Assembly (NCBI GenBank): GCA_964622545.1
Contig: CAZUQM010000016.1
Coordinates: forward strand, 70,683 to 134,682
DNA from: JAFGLZ01 sp964622545
GTDB taxonomy: Bacteria; Planctomycetota; Phycisphaerae; UBA1845; JAFGLZ01
DNA length: 64,000 bases
Direction: 5' to 3'
A program made the position numbers and the translations under genes. Below, one piece after another: positions 18,415-27,206 of this stretch. Positions within the stretch are counted from its first letter, which is position 1. Every line of letters begins with the position of its first letter. The notes beneath the pieces are model-generated. The model was not told the origin of the DNA, ran no database searches, and saw only the letters and a program-made list of their open reading frames with translations.

Positions 18415-20070
18415 TCAGTCGAAGACGCGTGTCGCTTCGGTTTCGCGCACCGGGCGACCGTGCTGATCGCTATCCACTGCAACGCGGAATCGCATGTCGC
18501 CGGCTCGCGTGCCACGGACCTTTATCTTCCATTTGGCTTCCTGGCCGGCGGTGAGCTTGGGCACGGGTCGTAGGATGACTTGTTTAGCGCCCGTTCTACT
18601 ACGGGCGTTGGTCGTGCCTTCGGCGGAGATGAACTCCTGCCCATCAGGCAACTTGCACGAGACCATGACATTGGTCTCCGGCGCGGAGCCCTGGTTCTTG
18701 ACACGAATCTCATACGTCTCCGTCTCGCCGATGCGGATCGGGTCCTGGTTGTCGACCACCTCGACCACCATGGAGGCAACGCCTTCCAGCTTGGTCCGGG
18801 CAATCGCCGTGACGTCGGACGCACACTTCGATTGGGCCGTCGCGACACTGCGGATGTAGCCTTTGTCGGCGGTCATGAACCGTACACTGAGGGTGATGCT
18901 CTCACCCGGTTTGAGCTCGCCGGGCTTCCATTGAACGGTGTCACTGGCCAGGCCACCTCCGTGAGAGGCGTCGACGAACGTACTCCCGTTGGGGACGGGG
19001 GCCTCGATCATGAGGTTCTGGGTGGCGGCATTGCCGATGTTCTTGACGGTGACGTCGTACTCGACGGCCAGGCCCACGTACTCCTCGCGCGGACCGTCAA
19101 TGCTGATGTCGAGCTCCGCCTCGCGCGCCGTGAGGGTGACCGAAGCCGCGTCGGTGCTGAGGCCGCTCTTGCTCGTGGCCGTGGCCTGCACGACATAGTC
19201 GCCGGGCTCATGCACGCGGAGGGGCTTGGTAATCGTCTCGGTCTCTCCGGCGGGCACCATACCGACGTGCTCGGAGATGACGCGGCCGCCCTCGTAGCTC
19301 AGTCCCTGGGGAAGCTGGGCCGTCACGGTGACGTCCTCGGTCTTGCCTGAGCCGGTGTTGCTGACGCGCATGGTCAGGTCAGTCTGATCCATGCCGCAGA
19401 GGATGAATTGGCGTGGCAGGAGGGTCGTCAGCTTCAGCTCGGGCGAGACGATCTTGGCGGCCAGGCACGTGCTCAGGTCGTACGACGCCGACGCACAGGT
19501 CCGCCACGATCCCTCGCCCTTGGCCTTACCGCGGACCCGTATGGTGACGAGCTTTTCAGGGAAGAGCTCTTCGATGTACCACCGGACACGGTCGGCATGG
19601 ACCGCTTCGGGGCACGAGACGTACCTGGACCGAATGATGCGGGGCGGGGCCTTGCGGACATCATCGAGGTCGGTGTGCGACTCGCGGAGCTCATCGAGCA
19701 TCTTGTCCTTATCCTCGAGGACGTTCAGGTCGGACCAGTTCGGCGTGGAGCTGATCAGCTCGAAGTGCGAGGAAAGGTAGTTGGTCACGACGATATCCCT
19801 GATGATCGTCATGTCCGTTGGGTTATAGAGCTCGATCTTGTACTCGAACTCCTCGCCCGAACGGACGGTCTTGGGCCCGCTCGTGCGCATCATGAGCACA
19901 CTCTCGGTGACGTCACCCTTCGGGTAGTACACGTTGGACTCGCTGTGGCCCGGCGGCAGCGTCGAGAAGCGCGCCGGTTCCAGGGTCCCCGCTGGGGCAC
20001 AGCCGACTGCGACGGGCAGCGCGGCTGCGAGCAGTACGGCCAGGACCTTCGATTTCGTTTGACCAGTCAT
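18415..20070 (-). CDS. OmcB-like lipoprotein with DUF11-type repeats
   Basis: A 551-residue protein with a strong AGGAG site before its ATG. A lipoprotein signal (VLLAAALPVAVGC) implies membrane attachment after Cys24. The body has about four Ig-like modules of the DUF11/conserved-repeat type: FEYKIELYNPTD, TMRVSNTGSGKTED, VEYDVTVKNIGNAATQN, and YEIRVKNQGSAPETN. The layout and the word PKGDVTESVLMM resemble the chlamydial cysteine-rich outer-membrane protein OmcB, a relative in the same superphylum. It has few Cys after the lipobox, so disulfide crosslinking as in chlamydiae is unlikely. A structural role in the outer envelope is inferred. Confidence 0.82.
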   Translation of the reverse strand: MTGQTKSKVLAVLLAAALPVAVGCAPAGTLEPARFSTLPPGHSESNVYYPKGDVTESVLMMRTSGPKTVRSGEEFEYKIELYNPTDMTIIRDIVVTNYLSSHFELISSTPNWSDLNVLEDKDKMLDELRESHTDLDDVRKAPPRIIRSRYVSCPEAVHADRVRWYIEELFPEKLVTIRVRGKAKGEGSWRTCASASYDLSTCLAAKIVSPELKLTTLLPRQFILCGMDQTDLTMRVSNTGSGKTEDVTVTAQLPQGLSYEGGRVISEHVGMVPAGETETITKPLRVHEPGDYVVQATATSKSGLSTDAASVTLTAREAELDISIDGPREEYVGLAVEYDVTVKNIGNAATQNLMIEAPVPNGSTFVDASHGGGLASDTVQWKPGELKPGESITLSVRFMTADKGYIRSVATAQSKCASDVTAIARTKLEGVASMVVEVVDNQDPIRIGETETYEIRVKNQGSAPETNVMVSCKLPDGQEFISAEGTTNARSRTGAKQVILRPVPKLTAGQEAKWKIKVRGTRAGDMRFRVAVDSDQHGRPVRETEATRVFD

Positions 20071-20143
20071 GTGTGTGTCTCCTTCAGTCTCATGTTGTCA
20101 TCGAACGCTCGCTGCATCTGAGGCGGCGAGACGTTCCCGTGAG

Positions 20144-20320
20144 TCAGACCCTTGGTGCGCGCCCTTTCGCCAAGCCGATGATCAGCGAAACGACGAAGAG
20201 CACGATGAACAGGAAGAACAGGAACTGTGCGATCGTTGCCGCGCCGGCTGCGATACCCCCGAAGCCGAAGACCGCGGCAATGATGGCAATGATGAAGAAT
20301 ACAACGGCCCAGTAGAGCAT
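20144..20320 (-). CDS. DUF1328 small membrane protein (YtjA-like)
   Basis: A 58-residue protein with AAGGAG before the ATG at 20320. It starts MLYWAVVFFIIAIIAA and has two hydrophobic helices separated by a Gly-rich turn, the standard form of the DUF1328/YtjA family. These proteins are small inner-membrane peptides of unknown function, often stress-induced. It ends 73 bases before the DUF11 lipoprotein gene and could be cotranscribed with it. Confidence 0.88.
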   Translation of the reverse strand: MLYWAVVFFIIAIIAAVFGFGGIAAGAATIAQFLFFLFIVLFVVSLIIGLAKGRAPRV

Positions 20321-20395
20321 GGCGTTCTCCTTTCCGCCGGTCAGCGTCCACGACGTGTCCAGTGAGCGACGACCGGCGCAACGACGACGGGACAT

Positions 20396-20752
20396 TTCAG
20401 GACAGCCCCTGCTGTCTCCCGCTAACGTGGGCCGTCCCTATGAGGCGAGGCTAAATTCGGCATGAGAGAGATTTCAACATGATCCGCCTCTATCATTCAG
20501 GGATGGATCCTAAGGGTCCCTTAATTACAACCCGGAAGATTCATGTACGGGCCGCGATGCGCCACTCCTGGGAACATGCGAAACCCCGTCCTGGAAGGTC
20601 CGGCTGCTCGCGAGTCCCGTTCGGATCGTTCCGAGATGCGATATCTGTAACGGGCTTGCGAGTCGGCATTTGCCTGGGCGGTGTGCGTGGACCATAATAG
20701 AGGTGGCGTAAACTCCACCGCCCGGACATCCAACGGTCTGGGAGGACGTGCC
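20396..20752. other. Intergenic region, nothing recognised
   Basis: Roughly 430 bases separate the divergent DUF1328 gene and the secreted repeat protein gene. An AT-richer patch at 20450-20530 may hold promoters; I cannot name a specific element. Confidence 0.35.
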
Positions 20753-21688
20753 ATGAACTCGCCGAAACGCCGCCGCTTGTCGATGGCCCTGTCGGGCCTG
20801 GTCCTGATTGGCGCCTTGAGCATGCCGCTCGCTCCGATCCAGGCCGATCCGCAGAGCCGTCACGCCGTGTACGTGCAGTCGACCAAGAAGCAAAGCGCCA
20901 AGGCCCAGACGCGTCAGGCCGAACCCGAAGTTCTGCCCCCGCCGACGGTCGACGTGCCCCATCGGTACCCGTTCAGCGAGGGCTACCATCCCGTGCTTGA
21001 TTGGCTGGGGGTGTCGCCCGGCATGGTCGCAGGCTACGGGGGCGTGCCGTTTCGCCTCCGACAATGGGGACCGGACAGTCCGGTCTTCGCCGTACCGGGA
21101 CGCGGCCACGGCGGCTGGATCGACGACGACTATCGTCAGTACCGCTACTGGAAAGCGGTTCGGGACGACCGTGCGCGAACCCGAAGCCTGTTGGGCACGC
21201 ATGACACGATGATGAAACGCGGCCTGGCCGCCTTCGCCCACGGCAACTACGCCATGGCGCGGTCGGCGTTCCGGCTGGCGGCCAAGGCGAACGTCTTCGA
21301 TCCGGCGTGCCGGGTGCATCTGGCCCATGCGTGCTTCGCGCTCGGCCGATATGCCGAGGCCGCGCGGAACCTCCGCGACGCGTTCCACCTCGAGCCGCGT
21401 CTAGCGGACTTGCCTTTCGACGTGAGGGACGACTACGGCCGGGCCGAGGACTTCGCCCATCACCTGGCCGCCTTGGAAAAGGCCGCGACGGCCGCAGCCG
21501 GCCCTGAGGTGCTGATCGTGCTCGGGTACGTGCAGTACTTTACCGCCGAGCGCGGCGAGGCCTACATGGCCCTGAACCAGGCGCTGAAGATGCTCGACGA
21601 GCGGGCCGCGAAGGAGCGTCACCTGCTGGGGGTGCTGATCGAGGGGTGTCGCCCGAGCCGGTTCGTCCGGGGCGCTGAGGAGGAGTAG
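20753..21688 (+). CDS. Secreted TPR-like protein of unknown function
   Basis: A 311-residue protein with GGGAGGA before its ATG. The N-terminus is a signal peptide (basic start, then LSGLVLIGALSMPL, cut near IQADP). A proline-rich stretch and a Tyr/Gly-rich region (~55-140) precede helical pairs resembling TPR units: MMKRGLAAFAHGNYAMARSAF, ACRVHLAHACFALGRYAEAARNL, and EVLIVLGYVQYFTAERGEAY. TPR units mediate protein contacts, so a periplasmic scaffold role is possible; no enzyme motif is seen. The TAG stop codon coincides with the start of a dispersed repeat remnant. Confidence 0.75.
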   Translation: MNSPKRRRLSMALSGLVLIGALSMPLAPIQADPQSRHAVYVQSTKKQSAKAQTRQAEPEVLPPPTVDVPHRYPFSEGYHPVLDWLGVSPGMVAGYGGVPFRLRQWGPDSPVFAVPGRGHGGWIDDDYRQYRYWKAVRDDRARTRSLLGTHDTMMKRGLAAFAHGNYAMARSAFRLAAKANVFDPACRVHLAHACFALGRYAEAARNLRDAFHLEPRLADLPFDVRDDYGRAEDFAHHLAALEKAATAAAGPEVLIVLGYVQYFTAERGEAYMALNQALKMLDERAAKERHLLGVLIEGCRPSRFVRGAEEE

Positions 21689-21948
21689 TCGTCCAACACC
21701 ATGGTGTTCGTCGGTCTGCCGCCAGGGCGGCCCACCTTCGCCAGGGCTGCGGGGGGCAGCAGCTCCTGTCGAGTCGAATCCTGCACGTTGTTTCACGGCT
21801 CATCGCAAGCCCGGTCAAGACGCAGGCCGCTTGCTTGCCCTCTCGGGCAAGCGACCCCGCTGAGGACAGCGGGGCTCGGTAGCTCCAACGACACAGCTCC
21901 CTGACGGTCGCTGCTCTGCGTGGCGTCTCGCCCTGCCTCACTCCAACA
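21686..21948 (+). repeat. Degraded copy of the CTAG-ended dispersed repeat
   Basis: The left part (21686-21733) begins TAGTCGTCCAACACCAT, as in the left end of the copy at 29060. The right part (21880-21943) matches its central/right part, including CACAGCTCCCTGACGGTCGC. About 145 bases of unrelated sequence separate them, including a GC-rich hairpin near 21833-21876. The first three bases are the stop codon of the preceding gene. Confidence 0.65.
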
Positions 21949-21952
21949 GAGC

Positions 21953-22134
21953 GCCGTCGGGGGCGGCTCCTACCGAGCAGCTATCGCCGTCGGGGGCGGC
22001 TCCTACCGAGCAGCTATCGCCGTCGGCGACGGCTCCTACCGAGCAGCTATCGCCGTCGGCGACGGCTCCTACCGAGCAGCTATCGCCGTCGGAGGCGGCT
22101 CCTACCGAGCAGCTATCGCCGTCGGGGGCGGCAC
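21953..22134. repeat. 33-bp tandem repeat, five copies plus a partial
   Basis: Units start at 21953, 21986, 22019, 22052 and 22085, with a truncated sixth at 22118. Variation is limited to the GGGGGC/GGCGAC/GGAGGC portion. The period is a multiple of three, so open frames run through on both strands (11-residue repeats), but there is no ribosome site or start that would make a gene. It lies in the gap between the TPR-like gene and gltX. Confidence 0.9.
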
Positions 22135-22162
22135 GCACGCCCATCCTGCCGTCTCGCGATGA

Positions 22163-23626
22163 CTACTCGCGCGAGGCCAGGCAGTGGTCGATCCGGGCCA
22201 GGACCCGGTCCTTGCCGAGCAGCGCGATCGTCTCGTAGATCGGCGGGCTGATGGGTGTGCCCGTCACCGCGATGCGGAGCGGCTGGGCGACCTTGCCCAG
22301 GCCGACGCCCTTGTCCTCCACGACCGATTGAAGCAGCGCCTCGATCCCGGACGGCGTCCAGTCCGCCTGCGCGACCAGCTTGGGCCGCAGGTCGATGAGC
22401 ATGGCATAGCCCGCCCCACCCCCCTTGGCCAGGTTCTTCTGGACGGCCTTGGCGTCGTATTCGATGGCCGTGTCGTCGGTGAACAGGAAGCGCCCCTTGG
22501 CGTCGACGTCGGCGAACGTCCGGAAGCCCTTGCAGGCGGTCAGCAAGGTCTTGAGCGTCGTGTCGTCGGCCTGGCCGAGGGGTGACTCGTTGCAGGCAAG
22601 GTAGTCGCGCATCCCCGTCAGCAGCCGATCGACGTCGGCCTCGGCGGCGGCCTGGGTGTTGAAGGCCAGGAGCTTCTCGCGGTCGAACTTGGCGTTGCTG
22701 CGGCCGATGTCCTCCAGGCGAAAGAGGTCGATCATCTCATCGAGGGTCATCTTCTCGCGATCCTGGCCGGGCGACCAGCCGAGCAGCGCGATGAAGTTGA
22801 CCATGACCTCGGGCAGGAACCCGGCGGCGCGGAAGGCGTGGACGTCCACGTCGCCCTCGCGCTTCGAGAGCTTCTTGCCCTGCATGTTGAAGATCAGCGG
22901 CAGGTGGGCGTAGTCGGGCGACGGATAGCCCAGGGCCGCCTGCAAGGCCAGGTGCTTCGGCGTGTTCATGAGATGCTCCTGGCCGCGGAGCACGAGCGAG
23001 ATCTTCATCTGAGCGTCGTCGACGACGTTGGCCAGGTGGAACGTGGGGCCGCCGTCGGCCTTGGCGATGATGAAGTCCTCGAGCTCGTGGGCGGCGAGGG
23101 TGACCTCACCAAGGATCCGGTCGCTGACGACGACGTCCTGGCCGGGCATGACGAAGCGGACGACGACGGGTCGGCCCTCGGCGCGGGCCTGGTCGGCGTC
23201 GGCGGCGGTGGGAAAGGTCTCCGGCCGCGGGTACTGGAAGGTCCGCTTGGCGTGGCGGGCCTCGTTGCGCATCTGCTCGAGCTCCTCGGCGGTCTCGAAG
23301 GCGTAGTAGGCCTTGCCCTCGTCCAGGAGCTTGGCGACGGCCGCGTCGTAGAGGTCGGCTCGCTCGCTCTGGCGATAAGGGCCGAACTCGCCGCCGATGC
23401 GGGGGCCCTCGTCCCAGTCGATGCCGAGCCAGCGCATGTCGTCGCAGATCTTGTCGATGGCGTCCTCAACGTGGCGGGTGCGGTCGGTGTCCTCGATGCG
23501 AAGGACGAACCGCCCGCCGTGCTTGCGCGCGAGCAGGAAGTTGAACAGGGCCGTTCGCGCCCCGCCGATGTGCAGATAGCCCGTGGGGGAAGGTGCGAAC
23601 CGCACCCGTAGCGTCTGGTCAGTCAC
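22163..23626 (-). CDS. gltX: Glutamyl-tRNA synthetase
   Basis: GltX charges tRNA-Glu (and possibly tRNA-Gln) with glutamate in the cytoplasm. The 487-residue product starts at a GTG (23626) with CCAGGAG nearby; an upstream ATG would add 27 non-homologous residues. The class I signatures are present: FAPSPTGYLHIGGARTALFN with the HIGH-type motif, and KLSKREGDVDV as the KMSKS motif. LARKHGGRFVLRIEDTDRTR and WDEGP are also typical. The C-terminal anticodon-binding helical domain looks complete. If no gatCAB-independent GlnRS exists, it may be non-discriminating; this cannot be judged here. It lies 102 bases downstream of pssA on the same strand. Confidence 0.96.
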   Translation of the reverse strand: MTDQTLRVRFAPSPTGYLHIGGARTALFNFLLARKHGGRFVLRIEDTDRTRHVEDAIDKICDDMRWLGIDWDEGPRIGGEFGPYRQSERADLYDAAVAKLLDEGKAYYAFETAEELEQMRNEARHAKRTFQYPRPETFPTAADADQARAEGRPVVVRFVMPGQDVVVSDRILGEVTLAAHELEDFIIAKADGGPTFHLANVVDDAQMKISLVLRGQEHLMNTPKHLALQAALGYPSPDYAHLPLIFNMQGKKLSKREGDVDVHAFRAAGFLPEVMVNFIALLGWSPGQDREKMTLDEMIDLFRLEDIGRSNAKFDREKLLAFNTQAAAEADVDRLLTGMRDYLACNESPLGQADDTTLKTLLTACKGFRTFADVDAKGRFLFTDDTAIEYDAKAVQKNLAKGGGAGYAMLIDLRPKLVAQADWTPSGIEALLQSVVEDKGVGLGKVAQPLRIAVTGTPISPPIYETIALLGKDRVLARIDHCLASRE

Positions 23627-23728
23627 GTCTGTCTCCTGGTTGCGGATCGCCGTCGGGGCGGTCGTCTTGCCACGACGGCTCGAGTCGTCACCGGTGCCGC
23701 CGACCATATCGTGTGACGGACCGGTTGG

Positions 23729-24688
23729 CTAGCCCGAGTGGGAGCTGGCCGTCTGCTCGTCGGCGTCCTGATCGTCGCTCCGAGCCGGGGCCGGCCCTCG
23801 GCTGCGGCCCGAGAGGATCCGGATCAGCTCGCCCACCGGACCGCTGAGGACGTAGCCCGTGCCGAAGATGGCCAGCCCCCACACCGGTTTGATCAACAGG
23901 GAGAGCATCACGATGAGCAGCAGGACCAGATGCGAGAGGGGCCGCTTCTTGGCCAGGTAGTGATTGACCAGGTGGGCGTAGCGGATGCGGCTGACCATCA
24001 GCAGACCGGACAGCAGCGTGATCGGCGGCAGGCCGTACTTGACCACGGCGGCCAAGCCCGGCAGCGACACCATGATGTTTTCGTGGAAGAGCACCAGGGC
24101 CGCGATGATGCCGGCGGCGCCGGGCGTGGGCAGGCCCTTGAACCAGTAGTGGGAGGACTCGTCGCGAACGTTCTCGACGTTGAACCTTGCCAGTCGGATC
24201 GCCGCGCAGGCGGCGTACACGGCGCCCATTACCCAGATGGCCCGCACGCCGACGGTCACGACGTCGGCGGGCCATCGCGCGGGCAGGCGCAGGTCCATCA
24301 CCAGGCAGACCATCAGCAGGCCCGGGGCGGCTCCGAAGGTCACGGCGTCGGCGAGCGAATCGAGCTGGGCGCCGAAATCGCTGGTCTTACGGGCCCATCG
24401 CGCCACGCGACCGTCCAAGCCGTCGCACACCAGGCCGAAGGCGACCATCATCGCACCGATGGACAGGTAGGTCGGCAGGATGCTGTTGAGCCGCTGGCTG
24501 CCGAGCGTCTGTTTGGCCAGGTCGCCGCCGTCGGCCTTGACGCTGAGCAGGCAGCAGCAGATGGCCGCGAAGCCGAACAGCAGGTTGCCCAGGGTGAACA
24601 TCGCCGGCAGCATGGAGATCCGCTTGAGCCGTCGTTCGAGCCGCTGCCGCCGTCGCTCCTCGTCGGATACGGGTCGCAGGTGGGACAT
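23729..24688 (-). CDS. pssA: CDP-diacylglycerol-serine O-phosphatidyltransferase
   Basis: PssA makes phosphatidylserine from CDP-diacylglycerol and serine in the inner membrane. The 319-residue protein has the CDP-alcohol phosphotransferase motif DG-x2-AR-x8-G-x3-D-x3-D, seen as CDGLDGRVARWARKTSDFGAQLDSLAD. Multiple hydrophobic helices (MLPAMFTLGNLLFGF and others) fit an integral membrane enzyme. The C-terminus is longer than in short family members and ends in a polar tail. The ATG at 24688 has GGAGG in the end of psd, two bases after that gene's stop, so the two are translationally coupled and form a phosphatidylethanolamine operon. Confidence 0.94.
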   Translation of the reverse strand: MSHLRPVSDEERRRQRLERRLKRISMLPAMFTLGNLLFGFAAICCCLLSVKADGGDLAKQTLGSQRLNSILPTYLSIGAMMVAFGLVCDGLDGRVARWARKTSDFGAQLDSLADAVTFGAAPGLLMVCLVMDLRLPARWPADVVTVGVRAIWVMGAVYAACAAIRLARFNVENVRDESSHYWFKGLPTPGAAGIIAALVLFHENIMVSLPGLAAVVKYGLPPITLLSGLLMVSRIRYAHLVNHYLAKKRPLSHLVLLLIVMLSLLIKPVWGLAIFGTGYVLSGPVGELIRILSGRSRGPAPARSDDQDADEQTASSHSG

Positions 24689-24690
24689 GG

Positions 24691-25398
24691 TCAGGCCTCC
24701 TCGGTGGCCTCGGCGAGTCGGATAAGCGGGTCGCGGCCGGCATAGACGGTCTGTCCGAGCCGCACGAGCACCTCGTCGCCCTCGCGCTTGGGGATCGTCA
24801 GCTCGGTCCGCGAGCCGAACTTGATCATGCCGAAGCGCTGGCCGCGCTCGAGCCTGTCTCCGACCCGGGCGTGACAGATGATGCGTCGGGCGACGGCCCC
24901 GGCGATCTGTCGGACGATCACGGTCTCCGGCCCGCCGTCCGCACCGTCGAGGACAAGCGTATTGGCCTCGTTGCGGTGGCTGCTGTCGGCGCACATGGCG
25001 TTGATGAACTCGCCCTGCTGGTACATGATCGCGCGGACGGTACCGGGGCACGGGCTGCGGTTGATGTGCACGTTGAAGATGCTCAGGAAGATGCTGATCC
25101 GCACGGCCGGTCCGCCGATCGTCTGGTCGTGATCCATGTCGGCGATGTGGGTGACCTTGCCGTCGGCGGGCGCAAGAACGTACCGCGGGTCGGTGGGGAT
25201 GGGTCGCTCGGGGTCGCGGAAGAAACTGATGGCCCAGATCCAGACGACGGCGGGCACCAGGGCGGCCGGCCACCACAACCAGGCCAGCGCGGCGCCTGCG
25301 GCGCCGAGGACGATCGTCGCGATCGTCATCTCGCGCCAGCCGTCGGATGTGAGGGGGATGCGCACGTTCGGCTCCCGGTAAGCGGACCAGTCCTCCAT
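24691..25398 (-). CDS. psd: Phosphatidylserine decarboxylase proenzyme (short type)
   Basis: Psd converts phosphatidylserine to phosphatidylethanolamine using a pyruvoyl group made by self-cleavage. The 235-residue length fits the short, archaeal-like class. Family marks include RDPERPIP, LAPADGKV, ISIFLSIFNVHINRSP, and the cleavage site FGSR (Gly-Ser) in GMIKFGSRTEL; His in NVHINR is present. An N-terminal hydrophobic pair (~30-60) provides membrane association. The ATG at 25398 lies only 40 bases from an assembly gap, and its ribosome site is weak, so the exact start and promoter are uncertain. It is the first gene of the psd-pssA pair. Confidence 0.93.
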   Translation of the reverse strand: MEDWSAYREPNVRIPLTSDGWREMTIATIVLGAAGAALAWLWWPAALVPAVVWIWAISFFRDPERPIPTDPRYVLAPADGKVTHIADMDHDQTIGGPAVRISIFLSIFNVHINRSPCPGTVRAIMYQQGEFINAMCADSSHRNEANTLVLDGADGGPETVIVRQIAGAVARRIICHARVGDRLERGQRFGMIKFGSRTELTIPKREGDEVLVRLGQTVYAGRDPLIRLAEATEEA

Positions 25399-25437
25399 GA
25401 TACCATCGAGCGAAGGGTACAGGCTACTCACACAGCA

Positions 25438-25537
25438 NNNNNNNNNNNNNNNNNNNNNNNNNNNNNNNNNNNNNNNNNNNNNNNNNNNNNNNNNNNNNNN
25501 NNNNNNNNNNNNNNNNNNNNNNNNNNNNNNNNNNNNN
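25438..25537. other. Assembly gap of 100 N
   Basis: Exactly 100 undetermined bases, a scaffold placeholder directly adjoining a 62-bp tandem repeat; the missing sequence probably contains more repeat units. Confidence 0.99.
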
Positions 25538-25748
25538 CCGCTTCCTGACGGGCGCGGCTCCGAGCAAAGCGTGCGCGGCTCCGAGCGAAGCGTAAAGCAC
25601 CGCTTCCTGACGGGCGCGGCTCCGAGCAAAGCGTGCGCGGCTCCGAGCGAAGCGTGAAGCACCGCTTCCTGACGGGCGCGGCTCCGAGCAAAGCGGGCGC
25701 GGCTGCGAGCGACGCGTAAAGCACCGCTTCCTCATGGGCGCGGCTCTG
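25538..25748. repeat. 62-bp tandem repeat, three copies plus a partial, at assembly gap
   Basis: Units start at 25538, 25600, 25662 and 25724 (truncated). Each contains CGCTTCCTGACGGGCGCGG and two similar halves, GGCTCCGAGCAAAGCG and GGCTCCGAGCGAAGCG. The CTTCCTGACGG word is related to the CTCCCTGACGG core of the other repeats in the window. The array ends ten bases before the stop codon of the sulfatase-like gene. Confidence 0.9.
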
Positions 25749-25757
25749 GGGAAGGCG

Positions 25758-27185
25758 CTATCTGCGACCGGCCAGGTCGCTGCAGCCGGGGGCGTCGGCG
25801 TCGCGCTTGGCCAGCTCGATGAGGAAGTCGGGGAAGCCGCCGTCGGCGTCGGCGCAGGCCCGGTCGAAGAGGTCCTTGGCCACATCGGGATGAGCGTCAG
25901 CGACGTTGGCGGTCAAGCCCGGATCGGTCTCGAGGTCGTATAGGAACACGCCGGTGCCGTCGACCTTGGCATTGAACCACCACTGGTCGTCGATCACGGT
26001 GACGGCGCTGCCCCAGGCCGCGGTGACGTGGTCGCGCAACGGCTTGCCGCCCTCGGTGGCAGCGGGCCAGAAGTCCTGACCGTCGAGCTTGTCCGGCGGC
26101 TCGACGCCGCAGGCGGCCAAGATCGTCGCGGTGATGTCGGTGTGCTGGACCATCAGATCGCATCGCAGCCCCGCCCCGTCGCCGCTCGGATGGCGGATGA
26201 GCAAGGGGATGTCGAACACCTCGCGGGTGCTCGGGTAGCCGCGCTTGCCGATCCACTCCGTCTCGCCCAGGTTGTGGCCGTGATCGCTGGTGACGATGAC
26301 CAGCGTGTCGTCGAGCCTGCCGAGGTGGCCGAGGGTCTCTATCAGTTGGCCGAACCAACGGTCGCACATGGTGACCAGCCCGGCGTAGTTGGCCTGCGTC
26401 CGTCGGACGAGCTGCGGGTCGAGATTGCTGGTCGAGCTGTAGCCACTGGTGACCTGTTCGGGGCCGTCGGTCGGGTCGTAGCGCCGCCGGTAGTACTCGG
26501 GCACGAACCACGGCTCGTGCGGGTCGAAGCTCTCGATCGTCAGGAAGAAGCTCTCTGCGTCGCGGTTCTGCTCGAGCCAGTTGACGGCCTCGGTCATGAC
26601 GCGCGCGTTGAAGTAGTCGGCCTCGTGGACGCGACCGTGCATGTTGAGCAGGCAGACGCGGATGAAGTCGACGGTCTCGGGCGTCTGCCAGGCCTTGGGC
26701 AGCCAATAGTCGATCTGCTCCTGCGGGATGGCGGGCCCGCTGCGGGCGGGGTCCTTCTCCTGACCGCGGAGGAACATCCACTGATCGAAGCCGCGCGTGA
26801 AGTTCTTCGACGGCTTAAACATGTGGTAGACGTCGGAGATCAGGGCGGTTCGGTAGCCGGCCTCGCCGAGCATCTCGCTGAGCGTGGGGATGTCCTCGGG
26901 GATGGGCCCCCAGCCGGGGGCGCCGACGAAGTCGCCTCTGAGATGGAAGTCGCCGTCGTGGAAGGGGTAGACGCGCCGGCCCGTGTAGAGCGCCCGCCGC
27001 GCGGGCAGGGTCGGCAGCGACTCGGGAAAGGCCCGGTTCATGACGAGCGACTCGACCGAGAGGGCGTCGAGATAGGGCGTGTCGACGGGGCCGGTCTCGG
27101 CCAGCCAGGGCCACAGAGGCGACTCCCCGTAGCAGCCGACGCAGTCTTTTCGCAGCGTATCGAAGACGATCAGCACGACGTTCAT
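25758..27185 (-). CDS. Sulfatase/alkaline-phosphatase-superfamily hydrolase with Thr at the catalytic position
   Basis: A 475-residue protein with GGGAAGG before its ATG. It has the sulfatase fold marks: an N-terminal metal motif VLIVFDTLRKDCVGCYG, VIVTSDHGHNLGE, and FDIPLLIRHP. The motif that in sulfatases carries the Cys or Ser converted to formylglycine reads T59-L-P-A-R63-R-A-L-Y-T-G, so the nucleophile position is Thr. True formylglycine-dependent sulfatase activity is therefore unlikely; phosphatase or phosphodiesterase activity with a Thr nucleophile, as in NPP enzymes, is possible. No signal peptide is seen, so it may be cytoplasmic. It is 21 bases downstream of an ABC permease gene and is part of that operon. 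Confidence 0.85.
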   Translation of the reverse strand: MNVVLIVFDTLRKDCVGCYGESPLWPWLAETGPVDTPYLDALSVESLVMNRAFPESLPTLPARRALYTGRRVYPFHDGDFHLRGDFVGAPGWGPIPEDIPTLSEMLGEAGYRTALISDVYHMFKPSKNFTRGFDQWMFLRGQEKDPARSGPAIPQEQIDYWLPKAWQTPETVDFIRVCLLNMHGRVHEADYFNARVMTEAVNWLEQNRDAESFFLTIESFDPHEPWFVPEYYRRRYDPTDGPEQVTSGYSSTSNLDPQLVRRTQANYAGLVTMCDRWFGQLIETLGHLGRLDDTLVIVTSDHGHNLGETEWIGKRGYPSTREVFDIPLLIRHPSGDGAGLRCDLMVQHTDITATILAACGVEPPDKLDGQDFWPAATEGGKPLRDHVTAAWGSAVTVIDDQWWFNAKVDGTGVFLYDLETDPGLTANVADAHPDVAKDLFDRACADADGGFPDFLIELAKRDADAPGCSDLAGRR

Positions 27186-27206
27186 GATGCACCTTCCCTT
27201 CGCGCC

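Noticed and set aside
21953..22134. CRISPR array
   Set aside because: The units are contiguous 33-bp repeats without spacers, and no cas gene is present.
21953..22162. Small gene encoding an 11-residue repeat protein
   Set aside because: No start with a ribosome site, and the opposite strand is equally open; a repeat with a period divisible by three explains it.
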